A DNA stretch of 64,000 nucleotides, taken from positions 62,001 to 126,000 of the forward strand of contig JAAVZU010000042.1 of NCBI GenBank assembly GCA_022791815.1, in the 5' to 3' direction. Of the stretch, positions 8,249 through 17,388 are shown piece by piece. The translations under genes were made by a program, and so were the position numbers. The notes below the pieces were generated by a model. It did no database searches, was not told the origin of the DNA, and was given only the letters and a program-made list of their open reading frames with translations. How positions within the stretch are numbered: the stretch's first letter is position 1; every line of letters begins with the position of its first letter. Source of the DNA: Lachnospiraceae bacterium. GTDB lineage: Bacteria; Bacillota; Clostridia; Lachnospirales; Lachnospiraceae.

Positions 8249-8839
8249 ATGAGAAAGAAATCACACTTATCTTTAGCATCTTATTTGATGAAAAGCGAGG
8301 GCATGGAGGTTCTTGCTACACATAAGAAAGCATTTTATTGGGGAAATATCCTGCCAGACTGTATTCCTTCTTTTATCACTAGAAGACACACCATCGATGA
8401 AACTTTTGTATATATGAAAAAAGAACTTACTTTACTTATTGAAGATTACAATTATAACCAAGGAATTACTGGATATTTTTGTCGGCATTTGGGTGTTTTG
8501 CTTCATTATGTTGCAGATTTTTTTACTTATCCACATAACAGTTTTTATCCTGGAACATTGAAAGACCATTGTAATTATGAGAAAGATATGAAATTATACA
8601 TGCGTGATTATGTAAAAACAGAAGATGCCAAAAGATACCGTAGTATGAATACTGTCACAAAAACAGTAGAAGATATTTGCTGCTTTATCAGAGAATCCCA
8701 CATACGTTATGCCGAAGAAAAACATAGCGTGTCGGGTGACTGTAGCATTATTGTTTCTATTTGCCATCGGATTGTAGATTTTATTTTGAATCTGGCAGAA
8801 CATAAAAATGCAGTGTTTGTAAAAACATCTTGTGCTTAA
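8249..8839 (+). CDS. Zinc-dependent phospholipase C-like protein
   Basis: A protein of 196 aa related to the zinc-dependent phospholipase C family (PF00882). It has an N-terminal His-Leu-Ser-Leu segment, the metal-site motif GNILPD near residue 34, and HYVADFFTYPHN near residue 90. Further His residues occur downstream. No signal peptide is visible, so this is probably one of the cytosolic hydrolase-like relatives and not a secreted toxin. The frame opens at 8189, but that ATG has no binding site. The ATG at 8249 follows AAAGGGG at a long spacing of 12, so the exact start is uncertain. A strong terminator follows. Confidence 0.8.
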   Translation: MRKKSHLSLASYLMKSEGMEVLATHKKAFYWGNILPDCIPSFITRRHTIDETFVYMKKELTLLIEDYNYNQGITGYFCRHLGVLLHYVADFFTYPHNSFYPGTLKDHCNYEKDMKLYMRDYVKTEDAKRYRSMNTVTKTVEDICCFIRESHIRYAEEKHSVSGDCSIIVSICHRIVDFILNLAEHKNAVFVKTSCA

Positions 8840-8905
8840 ACTATGTTAAGCTGTTGTGTAGGAAACACTTATGCAGCTTGCTATACCACAATGCATAAAG
8901 TTAAT

Positions 8906-8958
8906 AAGCCCCTAATAAGCATCCTAAAAGGATACTATTGGGGGCTTTGTTTGTTTTT
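8906..8958 (+). terminator. Terminator of the phospholipase-like gene
   Basis: AAGCCCC pairs with GGGGCTT, with an inner ATCC/GGAT hairpin, followed by TGTTTGTTTTT. Placed about 65 bases after the stop codon. Confidence 0.8.
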
Positions 8959-8973
8959 ATGAAAGGGTTTATA

Positions 8974-10746
8974 TTATTTGTTATCATCCATATTTTCCTT
9001 GTCTGCGACAACGAATTTCTTAGACAATTCTTCTGCTTCCTTATACTTTCCCTGTTTTTTATATAAATTTGCTAAATTATTGTAACTTGCCATTGTAGCT
9101 GGATGACTCTGTCCCAATACCTCTTCACGTACAGATAAGGCCTTCTTATATAACTCTTCGGCTTCTTTATACTTTCCTTGGTCTTCATATAAAACTGCTA
9201 AATTATTGTAACTCGTTGCTGTAGCTGGATGACTTTTCCCTAACACCCCTTCCAGTACAGATAATGCTCTCTTATTTAACTTTTCTGCTTCCTTATATTT
9301 CCCCTGTTCCACATATAAAATTGCTAAATTATTGTAACTTGTCGCTGTATCTGGATGATTTTCTCCCAACATTTCTTCCTGTACTGACATGGCATTCTTA
9401 TATAACTTTTCTGCTTCCTTATATTTCCCCTGTTTCTCATATAAAAGTGCTATATTGTTATAACTTCCCGCTGTCGCTGGATGCTTCTTCCCTAACACTT
9501 CTTCATGTACTGACATGGCTTTTTTATATAACTCTTCTGCTTCCTTATACTTCCCCTGTTCCTCATATAAACCTGCTAAATTATTGTAACTTATTGCTGT
9601 ATTTGGATGGTTCTCTCCTAACACTTCTTCACGCACAAATAAAGCTTTCTTATATAACTCTTCTGCTTCCTTATACCTTCTTTGTTCTTCATATAATCTT
9701 GCTAAATTGTTATAACTTGTTGCTGTAGCTGGATGGTTCTTCCCTAACACTTCTTCACGTACTGACATGGCTTTCTTATATAACTCTTCTGCTTTCTTAT
9801 ATTTTCCCTGTTTCACATATAAACCTGCTAAATTACCATAACTTGTCGCTGTAGCCGAATGATTCCCCCCTAACACTTCTTCCTGTACTGACAAAGCTTT
9901 TTTATTTAACTCTTTCGCTTCTTTATACTTGCCTTGCCTCATATATAAAACTGCTAAATTATTGTAACTTGTCGCTGTAGCTGGATGGTTCTCTCCTAGT
10001 AACTCTTTCTGTACAGACAAAGCTTTCTTATATAATTCTTCTGCTTCCTTATACTTTCCTTGGTCCTGATACAAATCTGCTAATTCACCATAGACATCTG
10101 CTGTTTCCAGATGTTTAGTTCCAAGCACCTTTTCACGAATGTTCTTCGCTTGCAACAATAATTTTATACTTTCTTGATACTTTGCTTTATCACTGGCTTC
10201 TTTTGCTAACTGCATTAGGACATAGGATTCCTGCAATTTTTCCTTTATTTTTTCTGTATTCCAATCTTCTTTCTGACTTAAACTTTCTTCATGTGGTATT
10301 TCTAAATCAGGGCTTGTTCTTTTCGTCACATAATCGTGGAAAGTAATCCGTATTTTTATAAACGAATAAAAGTCGTAAGCATTGGCAGCCAGTTTATCAT
10401 CTCCATAAGGCGTTGTCAAAAATATTAAATTTTTCCCCAATCCTGCCAACATATCCCTGCTAAAATTCAAACGGTTCAAATCCTGTTCCTCTTGTATGGC
10501 AAATTGGAAATTAACAATAAAAAATGTCTGAATCTTTGACTGAGTATCTATCCATTCTTTTAAATGTTGAAAAGAATATGAACCAGGATGCTGCCTATAG
10601 TCATAAATTCCTACCATTCCCTGTCGGTAGATCTCTACAACCTCTTTTTGTATGGCTTCCTCTGCTACCACCAAAAACATTCCATATTCTGATTTATTTA
10701 TAATCCAACCTAAGGTCTGATAACCTTCCTGATTATACTCTGACAT
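8974..10746 (-). CDS. TPR (kinesin light chain-like) protein, partner of a P-loop NTPase
   Basis: A 590-aa cytosolic protein. Residues 1-145 form a globular domain containing FFIVNFQF and a segment reading Leu-Asn-Phe-Ser-Arg-Asp ... Lys-Asn-Leu-Ile-Phe-Leu ... Asp-Phe-Tyr-Ser-Phe. From memory this resembles a domain found beside STAND-type NTPases. Residues 185-580 are nine tandem 42-residue TPR units of the type YKEAEELYKKALSVREEVLG followed by a His-Pro-Ala-Thr-Ala linker and SYNNLA. The repeats are nearly identical, also at DNA level. One base separates its start from the stop of the NTPase gene, so the two are translationally coupled. Likely a regulatory or sensing scaffold; the effector function is unknown. 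Confidence 0.85.
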   Translation of the reverse strand: MSEYNQEGYQTLGWIINKSEYGMFLVVAEEAIQKEVVEIYRQGMVGIYDYRQHPGSYSFQHLKEWIDTQSKIQTFFIVNFQFAIQEEQDLNRLNFSRDMLAGLGKNLIFLTTPYGDDKLAANAYDFYSFIKIRITFHDYVTKRTSPDLEIPHEESLSQKEDWNTEKIKEKLQESYVLMQLAKEASDKAKYQESIKLLLQAKNIREKVLGTKHLETADVYGELADLYQDQGKYKEAEELYKKALSVQKELLGENHPATATSYNNLAVLYMRQGKYKEAKELNKKALSVQEEVLGGNHSATATSYGNLAGLYVKQGKYKKAEELYKKAMSVREEVLGKNHPATATSYNNLARLYEEQRRYKEAEELYKKALFVREEVLGENHPNTAISYNNLAGLYEEQGKYKEAEELYKKAMSVHEEVLGKKHPATAGSYNNIALLYEKQGKYKEAEKLYKNAMSVQEEMLGENHPDTATSYNNLAILYVEQGKYKEAEKLNKRALSVLEGVLGKSHPATATSYNNLAVLYEDQGKYKEAEELYKKALSVREEVLGQSHPATMASYNNLANLYKKQGKYKEAEELSKKFVVADKENMDDNK

Positions 10747-10747
10747 G

Positions 10748-12046
10748 TTAAACCAACCCCTGCTCTTTCAAAAAACGTACCACCAAAGGATGCACATTAT
10801 GCCAACGTTTTCCATTATACTCAAGCACTACGGACGCCTGCAGCATTTTTAACAGCATCTGCTTATCCTCAATTAATTCTTTATTTCCTTTATATATATT
10901 TAGTAAAAATTCGTAATCTTTTTGTTCGATCCGTCTGGTTAAAGAAGTCTTCAACTCCTCCAATGCCCGTTCTGCATCTTCCTTAGAAATACGATTACTT
11001 TTTCTTCGTCCTGCCCGTTTTGCTGATGCGTTTATGGCATGAAACAAATCCCGCAGAGAACCTCCCGTATATTGAATCAATTCTTCTAACACATTTTCTT
11101 CAAACAAACCCAAATCCGCCCGTTTTCCCACAATATCTCTTATTATATCAATGCCTTCCACAAAGGTTTCTCCTTTGATTGTTTCAATTTTAATCATTGG
11201 TAAGGTTTTTGTTATAAAATAGCCTTCCATTGCAGAAAATCTTACATCATAAGAAAGTCCAATTGGAAAAGTGTATATAACGGGAAATGGCATACTGGAA
11301 AGAATTGCTGCATAATTGTAAAATATCTTCCACGCATCTTCTGGATTTAATTTATCCAAATCCTCAAATATAATAATAGGATATTTTCCTTCTGTCTTTT
11401 TCATTATTTCTTTTGACACATTGCCTAATAACCCTATCCATTCACTGGAACGTATACTTATTTTCTTTCGGTATTCTCTTCTTGTCTCTTCATTAAACTT
11501 CAGATCCGCCTTAATCTTTGCAAACATTTTTAAAAGGCTATTTAAAACTCCTATTGTTCCCACCGACATTTCGGTTTCTATAGAAGCTGTTTCTACTTTT
11601 TGGGATGCTGTAGTTTCTATTCCTTCACTCCAAAAGTTCATAATGTTATCAAGTATATTCTTACTCATTTCGCAACCAGATTCCTTCGCAATCTTTAACA
11701 AAGCTTCTCCCATTAAGACAAAAAGATCGGAATAGACAATGTTAAACATATCTAAATCCATACTACATACAATAGTCTCCACCTTATATCCTTGTGAAGC
11801 AAATTTCATAGACAGACGATTTAACTCTGTACTTTTCCCGCATCCCTTATGACCTAGCAATAAAAAAGCATTATGACCTTCTCCCTCCTGACAAATATCA
11901 AAAATATCTTCCATCGGAGAACTATATTTGTCACTCATACGAAATTCCATTGTATCACTGCAATAAAAATCATCCATTTGCTCAATCTTCAAAGGTTCTG
12001 GTGTAAATGCATTTATCATCTCATCTATTTGATTCGCATATCTCAT
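10748..12046 (-). CDS. P-loop NTPase (STAND/AAA-like), first gene of a two-gene cassette
   Basis: A 432-aa cytosolic ATPase. Walker A is GHKGCGKST at residues 65-73. Walker B is IIIFEDLDKL near 224. A sensor-like Thr-Phe-Pro-Ile-Gly segment follows near 258. The C-terminal part (about 300-430) includes a Gly-Gly-Ser-Leu-Arg-Asp-Leu motif and a winged-helix-like end, as in STAND and Orc-type ATPases. AGGAGG lies before the ATG at 12046. It overlaps functionally with the TPR gene one base downstream. Pairing of such an NTPase with TPR repeats is typical of signalling or phage-defence modules. The sequence does not show which role applies here. Confidence 0.8.
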   Translation of the reverse strand: MRYANQIDEMINAFTPEPLKIEQMDDFYCSDTMEFRMSDKYSSPMEDIFDICQEGEGHNAFLLLGHKGCGKSTELNRLSMKFASQGYKVETIVCSMDLDMFNIVYSDLFVLMGEALLKIAKESGCEMSKNILDNIMNFWSEGIETTASQKVETASIETEMSVGTIGVLNSLLKMFAKIKADLKFNEETRREYRKKISIRSSEWIGLLGNVSKEIMKKTEGKYPIIIFEDLDKLNPEDAWKIFYNYAAILSSMPFPVIYTFPIGLSYDVRFSAMEGYFITKTLPMIKIETIKGETFVEGIDIIRDIVGKRADLGLFEENVLEELIQYTGGSLRDLFHAINASAKRAGRRKSNRISKEDAERALEELKTSLTRRIEQKDYEFLLNIYKGNKELIEDKQMLLKMLQASVVLEYNGKRWHNVHPLVVRFLKEQGLV

Positions 12047-12255
12047 TTTGTAACTCCTCCTGTTTTAGCAATTCTTTACTATTTAATAATAAATCACATC
12101 TTAATTCTCATAATGCAATAAAATCTTTATTTGTAAACCTCTACCGCATAAAAGTTATATCACATTTAAGGCTGTGGCTACTTCCAGTCAATTTTATTAT
12201 ATATTATGTTTCACTTATTCGCAAAGCATTTCTCAATTGCAAAAAACTCAAAAAT

Positions 12256-12290
12256 GGTTACTGCTGGCATCTATGTTGCAAACAGTAACC
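12256..12290. repeat. Short repeat with GGTTACTG/CAGTAACC ends
   Basis: An 8-bp inverted repeat around 19 bases, including TGTTGCAAACAGTAACC, which matches the left module of type B elements. It is the only structure seen in the 290-bp gap 12047-12337, between the NTPase gene and the end of the DUF389 gene. Confidence 0.5.
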
Positions 12291-12337
12291 ATAATCAGAT
12301 GGTTTGGTATGATTAAATTGATGGAGACCATTACAAA

Positions 12338-13681
12338 TCAATAACTAATCTGTAGTTTTGCCTTTGGCAATCCAGTTTCTGCCATCAACCAATTTTTTAA
12401 AATTTGTTCTTCCTTTTTTGACAAAGCCTTCTCTGCTGTTCCAACCAACAATATGTATTCGCCTTCCGAACCAGACATAATGCCACAATAGCAACTGGAC
12501 AACATATCAAAAATCTGAACTGCACATTCTGATAATTCTTTGCAGTCAACCCTCTTTGACAATTCCGTACTCATTTCATCATTTTCTTTTTGCTTTGCTT
12601 CAATTTGTTTCTGCAAGTCTTGAATCGTATTCTCCTGAACAGCAATGGTTACTTTTTCTTTATCATCGTTCTCCAATATTTTATTCTGTGTAATGCGAAG
12701 TTTATAGCCCTCCAAATTATATTTGGGTAATTCCTGCTCCAACCGTTCCATAACATCCTTGGAAATTTGCGTTCCAACAAGGGAAACCGAAATTTCATGG
12801 TTTAAAATATCGCTCTCACTCTGAACAACTTGCGTTTCTTCAAAGATAAATTCATTTTTTAAATAGTTATTTATATTTTGCTCCATAACTATCTGATAGA
12901 CTTGAGATGCTCCAATTAGTATACTCGGCACAACTGTCATTATTGTAATAACAACAATTAAATGCCCTACTTTTTTCTGCTTTATTTCATCAATATCCTC
13001 ATGAACAGGAACTCTCATTAATTTTGTGATTAACGCAGTAGACAACATAATGAACAAACTATTAATCAGAAATAGATAAAAAGCACCAAAAATAAAACGA
13101 GGCTGCATGGTAGCAAATCCATATCCAGTTGTGCAAAGAGGCGGCATTAGTGCTGTGGCAATTGCCACACCTGGTATTACATTGCTTTTTTCCTTGCGTG
13201 TATTTCCGATACCACCTGCAATACCACCAAATAGAGCAATCAGCACATCCCATAAAGTAGGACTTGTACGGGCAATCATCTCATCTGTAGGAATATCCAG
13301 TGGTGATAGTAAAAAGTAAACAGTAGAAGTAATTAAGCTAATGATTACTTGAATGCCAAATCGTTCAAATGCCCTACGAAGCATAGTAAGATTGCTAGTG
13401 GCAAGGGAATATCCCATTGTCAAAATACCACTCATTAAAGGAGAAATCAACATGGCACCAATAATAACTGCTGTGGAATTAACATTTAGACCAATGGAGG
13501 CAATTAATATTGCCATAATCAAAATCCACATATTAGCTCCATGTATTATTGTATTTTCCTTCATCATTTGATCCAGTTCTTCATATGCCATCATATCACT
13601 GCGGATATCAAATAAATTGTGAAAGAATTCTCTTCTTTTTTTCTGTCGGCTTATTGGCATATCTGTATGTTCAGCTTTCAT
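12338..13681 (-). CDS. DUF389 family membrane protein
   Basis: A 447-aa integral membrane protein of the DUF389 (TIGR00341-like) family. The N-terminal third carries the family's hydrophobic segments with GLNVNSTAVIIGAMLISPLM and a later TALMPPLCTTGYG. Five to six membrane helices lie between residues 45 and 290. The last 170 residues are a soluble, coiled and charged domain. The start at 13681 lies four bases after the ilvN stop and uses an AGAAAGG site inside ilvN. An upstream extension of the frame would overlap ilvN. Co-transcription with ilvBN is therefore likely, but a functional link to branched-chain amino acids is unknown. Confidence 0.88.
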   Translation of the reverse strand: MKAEHTDMPISRQKKRREFFHNLFDIRSDMMAYEELDQMMKENTIIHGANMWILIMAILIASIGLNVNSTAVIIGAMLISPLMSGILTMGYSLATSNLTMLRRAFERFGIQVIISLITSTVYFLLSPLDIPTDEMIARTSPTLWDVLIALFGGIAGGIGNTRKEKSNVIPGVAIATALMPPLCTTGYGFATMQPRFIFGAFYLFLINSLFIMLSTALITKLMRVPVHEDIDEIKQKKVGHLIVVITIMTVVPSILIGASQVYQIVMEQNINNYLKNEFIFEETQVVQSESDILNHEISVSLVGTQISKDVMERLEQELPKYNLEGYKLRITQNKILENDDKEKVTIAVQENTIQDLQKQIEAKQKENDEMSTELSKRVDCKELSECAVQIFDMLSSCYCGIMSGSEGEYILLVGTAEKALSKKEEQILKNWLMAETGLPKAKLQISY

Positions 13682-13685
13682 TTTT

Positions 13686-14192
13686 TTACCTTTCTGCAAT
13701 AGACACAGCCTCAATTGCCACGCCGCCACCACGGACTACTTCAATACGGTTTACAAATATTTCTGACATCAGTGTAATCAATTCTCTATTTTTTTCTTCT
13801 GTCTGGACACACTCCAGTAACACAATGGTCTTACTATAATCTCTAACACTTACTCCAAAAACCTGGGCAATTCGGAATATTTCTGCCTTATCCTTTTCGG
13901 AACAGCTTCCAATCTTAATAAACATAAGTTCCTTCATGTGAATCGGAATATCTGTATAATCTACTACTTTGATTACCTCCACACTGCGGTTTAGCTGTTT
14001 TTTTATCTGCTCAAAAGTACGGTCATCACTGGTCAGACTAATGGTCATACGGGAAACGGTTGGATCTTCTGTCTCTCCCACTGATAAGCTGTCCATATTA
14101 TAGGATTTGCTGGAGAAAAGCCCAGAAATACGTGCTAAAACACCAATATCATTTTCTACAAATAAACAAATATATCTTTTTTTCTGTTCCAT
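13686..14192 (-). CDS. ilvN: Acetolactate synthase small (regulatory) subunit
   Basis: A 168-aa regulatory subunit that binds the catalytic IlvB subunit and gives valine feedback control. The N-terminal ACT domain has the pattern FVENDIGVLARISGLFSSK followed by a Tyr-Asn-Met-Asp-Ser-Leu motif. The C-terminal half is the usual ALS_ss_C region. The length is normal. GGAGGG precedes the ATG, and ilvB ends 12 bases upstream, so the two form an operon with DUF389 downstream. Confidence 0.95.
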   Translation of the reverse strand: MEQKKRYICLFVENDIGVLARISGLFSSKSYNMDSLSVGETEDPTVSRMTISLTSDDRTFEQIKKQLNRSVEVIKVVDYTDIPIHMKELMFIKIGSCSEKDKAEIFRIAQVFGVSVRDYSKTIVLLECVQTEEKNRELITLMSEIFVNRIEVVRGGGVAIEAVSIAER

Positions 14193-14204
14193 TTTTTCTC
14201 CCTC

Positions 14205-15929
14205 CTAACAATCCAAAATCATTTCATGCAAAGCTTTTCCACCTGGCACCATAGGAAAAACATTTGCTTCCCGTTCAATAATAAACTCAATTAAGGTTGG
14301 TCCAGTCTTACGTGACATTGCCTTTTGAAAAGCCGCTTCTATGTCTTCTTCTTTTTCTACACGAATGCCCACTGCATCATAACTTTCTGCCAGCTTCACA
14401 AAATCAGGTGTGTATGGAGGACACTCTTCCTCATTTCCCAGACAGCGATGCTCACAGCTTCTTCTGCAACGCAGACAGGTATAAGAGTATCGTTTGTTAT
14501 AGAATAATTCCTGCATCTGACGTACATTTCCAAGATATCCATTGTTAAATACACATAAAATAACAGGAAGCTCCATAACTACTGCTGTTGCCATTTCTTG
14601 AATATTCATTTGCACGCCACCATCACCAGAAATACATAGTACAGGAACTCCCTCTGTACCAAGCTTCGCTCCAATGGCAGCCGGAAGACCATATCCCATA
14701 GTACCTAGTCCACCTGAAGTAAGAAGTCTTTTCTTTGGTCCAAGTTCCAGATATTGAGATGCCCAAAGCTGATTCTGTCCCACATCTGTAGTGATAATTA
14801 ATTCTGGGAACATTTCATTAATTTTATGAATAATTTTTTCTGGTGTCATTCCTTCATAATTATTCATGTTAATTGGATGTTCCTCTTTCCATTTTTTAAT
14901 ATCTGATACCCATTCAGATATCTTGTATTTTTTTGTATGTGGCAGCATAGCCTCAATAGCCAGTCTGGCATCCGCAACAATCGGTACATCTACTTTGATA
15001 TTTCTGGAAATAGATGCTGGATCAATATCAATATGCACAATCGTTGCATTTGGAGCAAACTCGCTGATAGTTCCTGTAACACGGTCACTAAAACGAGTTC
15101 CAATAGAAATCAGCAAATCACAATTATCAACAGCATTATTGGATGCAAAATTTCCATGCATACCAATATTTCCAATATAAAGTGGGTGCTTTGTGTCTAT
15201 TGCACCTTTTCCCATAATGGTAGTCATAACTGGGATACCGCTTTTTTCTACTAGCTGGGTAAGTACTTCGCCTGCATGAGAAATACGAACACCACCACCA
15301 ACCAAGAAAACAGGTTTCTTTGCCTGATCCATTAGCTTCATAACTCTTTTAATCTGACCAGCATGAACCCCTGTGCTTGGCTTATATCCACGGATATTTA
15401 CACTCTCAGGATATTCACTGCTGCCCATAGCAACTTGGATATCTTTTGGAATATCCACTAATACGGGTCCTGGTTTCCCTGTCCTTGCAATATAAAAAGC
15501 ATTTTTAATAATACGTCCCAAGTCTTCACGCTTATGAACCGTTACTGCGTATTTACAAATGTTTCTGGCAATTCCTACAATATCCACTTCTTGGAAAGCA
15601 TCATTTCCAATAAGATTTGTCATAACCTGACCAGTAAAACATACTAAAGGAACACTATCATAATTGGCTGTTGCAATTCCTGTTACCAGATTGGTTGCTC
15701 CTGGTCCGCTGGTAACCAGACAAACTCCTACATTTCCAGTTGCTCTTGCATAACCATCTGCTGCATGAATCAAGCCCTGCTCATGTCTGGGCAAAATTAC
15801 TTCTATGTCATCTTCATCATAAAGCTGATCAAATAAATCAATTGCCATTCCACCAGGGTATGCAAATAAGGTATCTACACCTTCTTCTTTTAGTGCTTTT
15901 ACAAATAATTCCGTCCCCTTTATTTCCAT
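14205..15929 (-). CDS. ilvB: Acetolactate synthase large (catalytic) subunit with a Cys-rich insertion
   Basis: A 574-aa thiamine-diphosphate enzyme that makes acetolactate or acetohydroxybutyrate, the first common step of Val, Leu and Ile synthesis. Visible parts are the catalytic Glu region LPRHEQG near residue 50, the FAD/central domain, and the ThDP site with GDGGVQMN near residue 445. After YNKRYS, where most relatives go directly to YTPDF, there is an insertion of about 20 residues with five Cys (Cys-x2-Cys-x3-Cys-x3-Cys, then one more). The ATG at 15929 follows GAGGAGGG. No attenuator or T-box is evident upstream; the gap holds a type C repeat. Confidence 0.95.
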   Translation of the reverse strand: MEIKGTELFVKALKEEGVDTLFAYPGGMAIDLFDQLYDEDDIEVILPRHEQGLIHAADGYARATGNVGVCLVTSGPGATNLVTGIATANYDSVPLVCFTGQVMTNLIGNDAFQEVDIVGIARNICKYAVTVHKREDLGRIIKNAFYIARTGKPGPVLVDIPKDIQVAMGSSEYPESVNIRGYKPSTGVHAGQIKRVMKLMDQAKKPVFLVGGGVRISHAGEVLTQLVEKSGIPVMTTIMGKGAIDTKHPLYIGNIGMHGNFASNNAVDNCDLLISIGTRFSDRVTGTISEFAPNATIVHIDIDPASISRNIKVDVPIVADARLAIEAMLPHTKKYKISEWVSDIKKWKEEHPINMNNYEGMTPEKIIHKINEMFPELIITTDVGQNQLWASQYLELGPKKRLLTSGGLGTMGYGLPAAIGAKLGTEGVPVLCISGDGGVQMNIQEMATAVVMELPVILCVFNNGYLGNVRQMQELFYNKRYSYTCLRCRRSCEHRCLGNEEECPPYTPDFVKLAESYDAVGIRVEKEEDIEAAFQKAMSRKTGPTLIEFIIEREANVFPMVPGGKALHEMILDC

Positions 15930-15954
15930 AGTAGAATTCCCTCCTCTAATTCTA

Positions 15955-16021
15955 AATCCTGCTTTAGCCTTTCTTACGGTCTTGCACATTCCATTATGCA
16001 AGACCTACCTGAACTATTACT
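15955..16021. repeat. Type C element fragment
   Basis: It shares TTTCTTACGGTCTTGCACA and GCAAGACCTACCTGAACT with the element at 7644-7807 and ends with a GTAAC-type terminus (GAACTATTAC). The central stem is CTTGCA/TGCAAG. It fills the gap between metY and ilvB. Confidence 0.6.
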
Positions 16022-16028
16022 TCTATTC

Positions 16029-17315
16029 TTAAGCTATTGCATCCAAAGCCTGCTGTAAGTCTGCAATCAAATCTTCTTTATCCTCCAGACCACAAGACAT
16101 CCGAATAAGGCCTGCTGGAACACCTGCCTCCTGAAGCTGCTGGTCTGTCATCTGGCGGTGCGTGGAAGTCGCTGGATTCAAACAGCAGGTTCTTGCATCT
16201 GCTACATGAGTTTCAATCGCTGCCAATTTTAAATTTTTCATAAATGTCTCTGCCGCTGCTCTTCCACCCTTTAATTCAAAGGAAACTACTCCACAACCAC
16301 CATTTGGTAAATATTTCTTTGCCAACTCATAGTATTTGTTCGATGGCAATCCCGAATAGTTTACATAACTTACTTGTGGATGTTTCTCCAAAAATTCGGC
16401 TACTGCCTGTCCATTTTCCACATGACGCGGCATACGGACATGTAAGGATTCCAGTCCAAGATTCAAGTAAAATGCGTGTTGTGGAGATTGAATACAGCCA
16501 AGATCACGCATAAGCTGGGTAGTACATTTCGTTATAAATGCACCTTCCTTTCCAAAACGTTCTGCATAAGTCACTCCATGATAAGACTCATCTGGTGTAC
16601 ATAATCCTGGAAACTTATCTGGATATTTCATCCAATCAAACTTACCAGAATCTACAATTGCTCCACCAACGGCTGCCCCATGACCATCCATATATTTTGT
16701 TGTAGAATGGGTTACAATATCTGCTCCCCACTCAATTGGACGGCAATTCACAGGTGTTGGAAATGTATTATCAATAATCAATGGCACACCATGACTGTGT
16801 GCTGCCTTTGCAAATTTCTCAATATCAAGAACTGTTAATGCTGGATTGGCAATGGTCTCACCAAATACAGCTCTGGTATTCTCTTGAAAGACTGCGTTTA
16901 ATTCCTCTTCACTGCAATCTGGCGAAATAAAGGTTACATCAATTCCCATTTTTGCCATAGTAACTGAAATTAAGTTGAAAGTTCCCCCATAAATGGTAGA
17001 AGAAGCAACGATATGGCTTCCTGCTTCACATATATTAAATAGTGCAAAAAAGTTTGCTGCCTGTCCAGAAGATGTCAGCATAGCTGCTGTTCCTCCTTCT
17101 AATTCTGCAATCTTTGCTGCTACAAAATCGTTGGTTGGATTCTGCAGACGGGTATAGAAATATCCCTCTGCCTCTAAATCAAACAATTTGCCCATGTCTT
17201 CGCTAGTATCATATTTAAAAGTAGTAGACTGAACAATTGGAATCTGTCTTGGTTCTCCATTTCCAGGGGTGTATCCCCCTTGTACACATTTTGTGTTAAT
17301 CTTATAATTTTTCAT
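16029..17315 (-). CDS. metY: O-acetylhomoserine sulfhydrylase (PLP-dependent)
   Basis: A 428-aa Cys/Met metabolism PLP enzyme that makes homocysteine (or methionine) from O-acetylhomoserine and sulfide or methanethiol. Typical features are GYFYTRLQNPT near residue 50, a Thr-Ser-Ser-Gly-Gln-Ala cofactor segment near 80, and the PLP lysine in HSTTKYMDGHG near 206. The long size and the Thr-Cys-Cys-Leu-Asn-Pro-Ala-Thr-Ser-Thr-His motif favour MetY over the shorter cystathionine synthases. ATG at 17315 follows GAGG by eight bases; a TTG two codons upstream is less likely. It may share a transcript with ilvBN. Confidence 0.93.
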   Translation of the reverse strand: MKNYKINTKCVQGGYTPGNGEPRQIPIVQSTTFKYDTSEDMGKLFDLEAEGYFYTRLQNPTNDFVAAKIAELEGGTAAMLTSSGQAANFFALFNICEAGSHIVASSTIYGGTFNLISVTMAKMGIDVTFISPDCSEEELNAVFQENTRAVFGETIANPALTVLDIEKFAKAAHSHGVPLIIDNTFPTPVNCRPIEWGADIVTHSTTKYMDGHGAAVGGAIVDSGKFDWMKYPDKFPGLCTPDESYHGVTYAERFGKEGAFITKCTTQLMRDLGCIQSPQHAFYLNLGLESLHVRMPRHVENGQAVAEFLEKHPQVSYVNYSGLPSNKYYELAKKYLPNGGCGVVSFELKGGRAAAETFMKNLKLAAIETHVADARTCCLNPATSTHRQMTDQQLQEAGVPAGLIRMSCGLEDKEDLIADLQQALDAIA

Positions 17316-17360
17316 GGTCAATTCCTCTCTTTATGTATTCTTGCAGGATTCACTTTCCTT

Positions 17361-17388
17361 GAAACAGTTTAAATATCTGAACTGTTAC
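17361..17388. repeat. Solo palindrome of the GTAACTGTTCA family, diverged
   Basis: AACAGTT and AACTGTT face each other in the order seen in the terminal hairpin of type A elements. It lies upstream of metY. The rest of 17389-17571 is AT-rich with no recognised gene. Confidence 0.45.

Noticed and set aside
9264-9728. 154-codon frame opposite the TPR gene
   Set aside because: It is the antisense image of the 42-residue repeats; its own repetition comes from the real gene.
15930-16001. 24-residue extension of IlvB
   Set aside because: It reads through the type C repeat; GAGGAGGG before the ATG at 15929 fixes the start.
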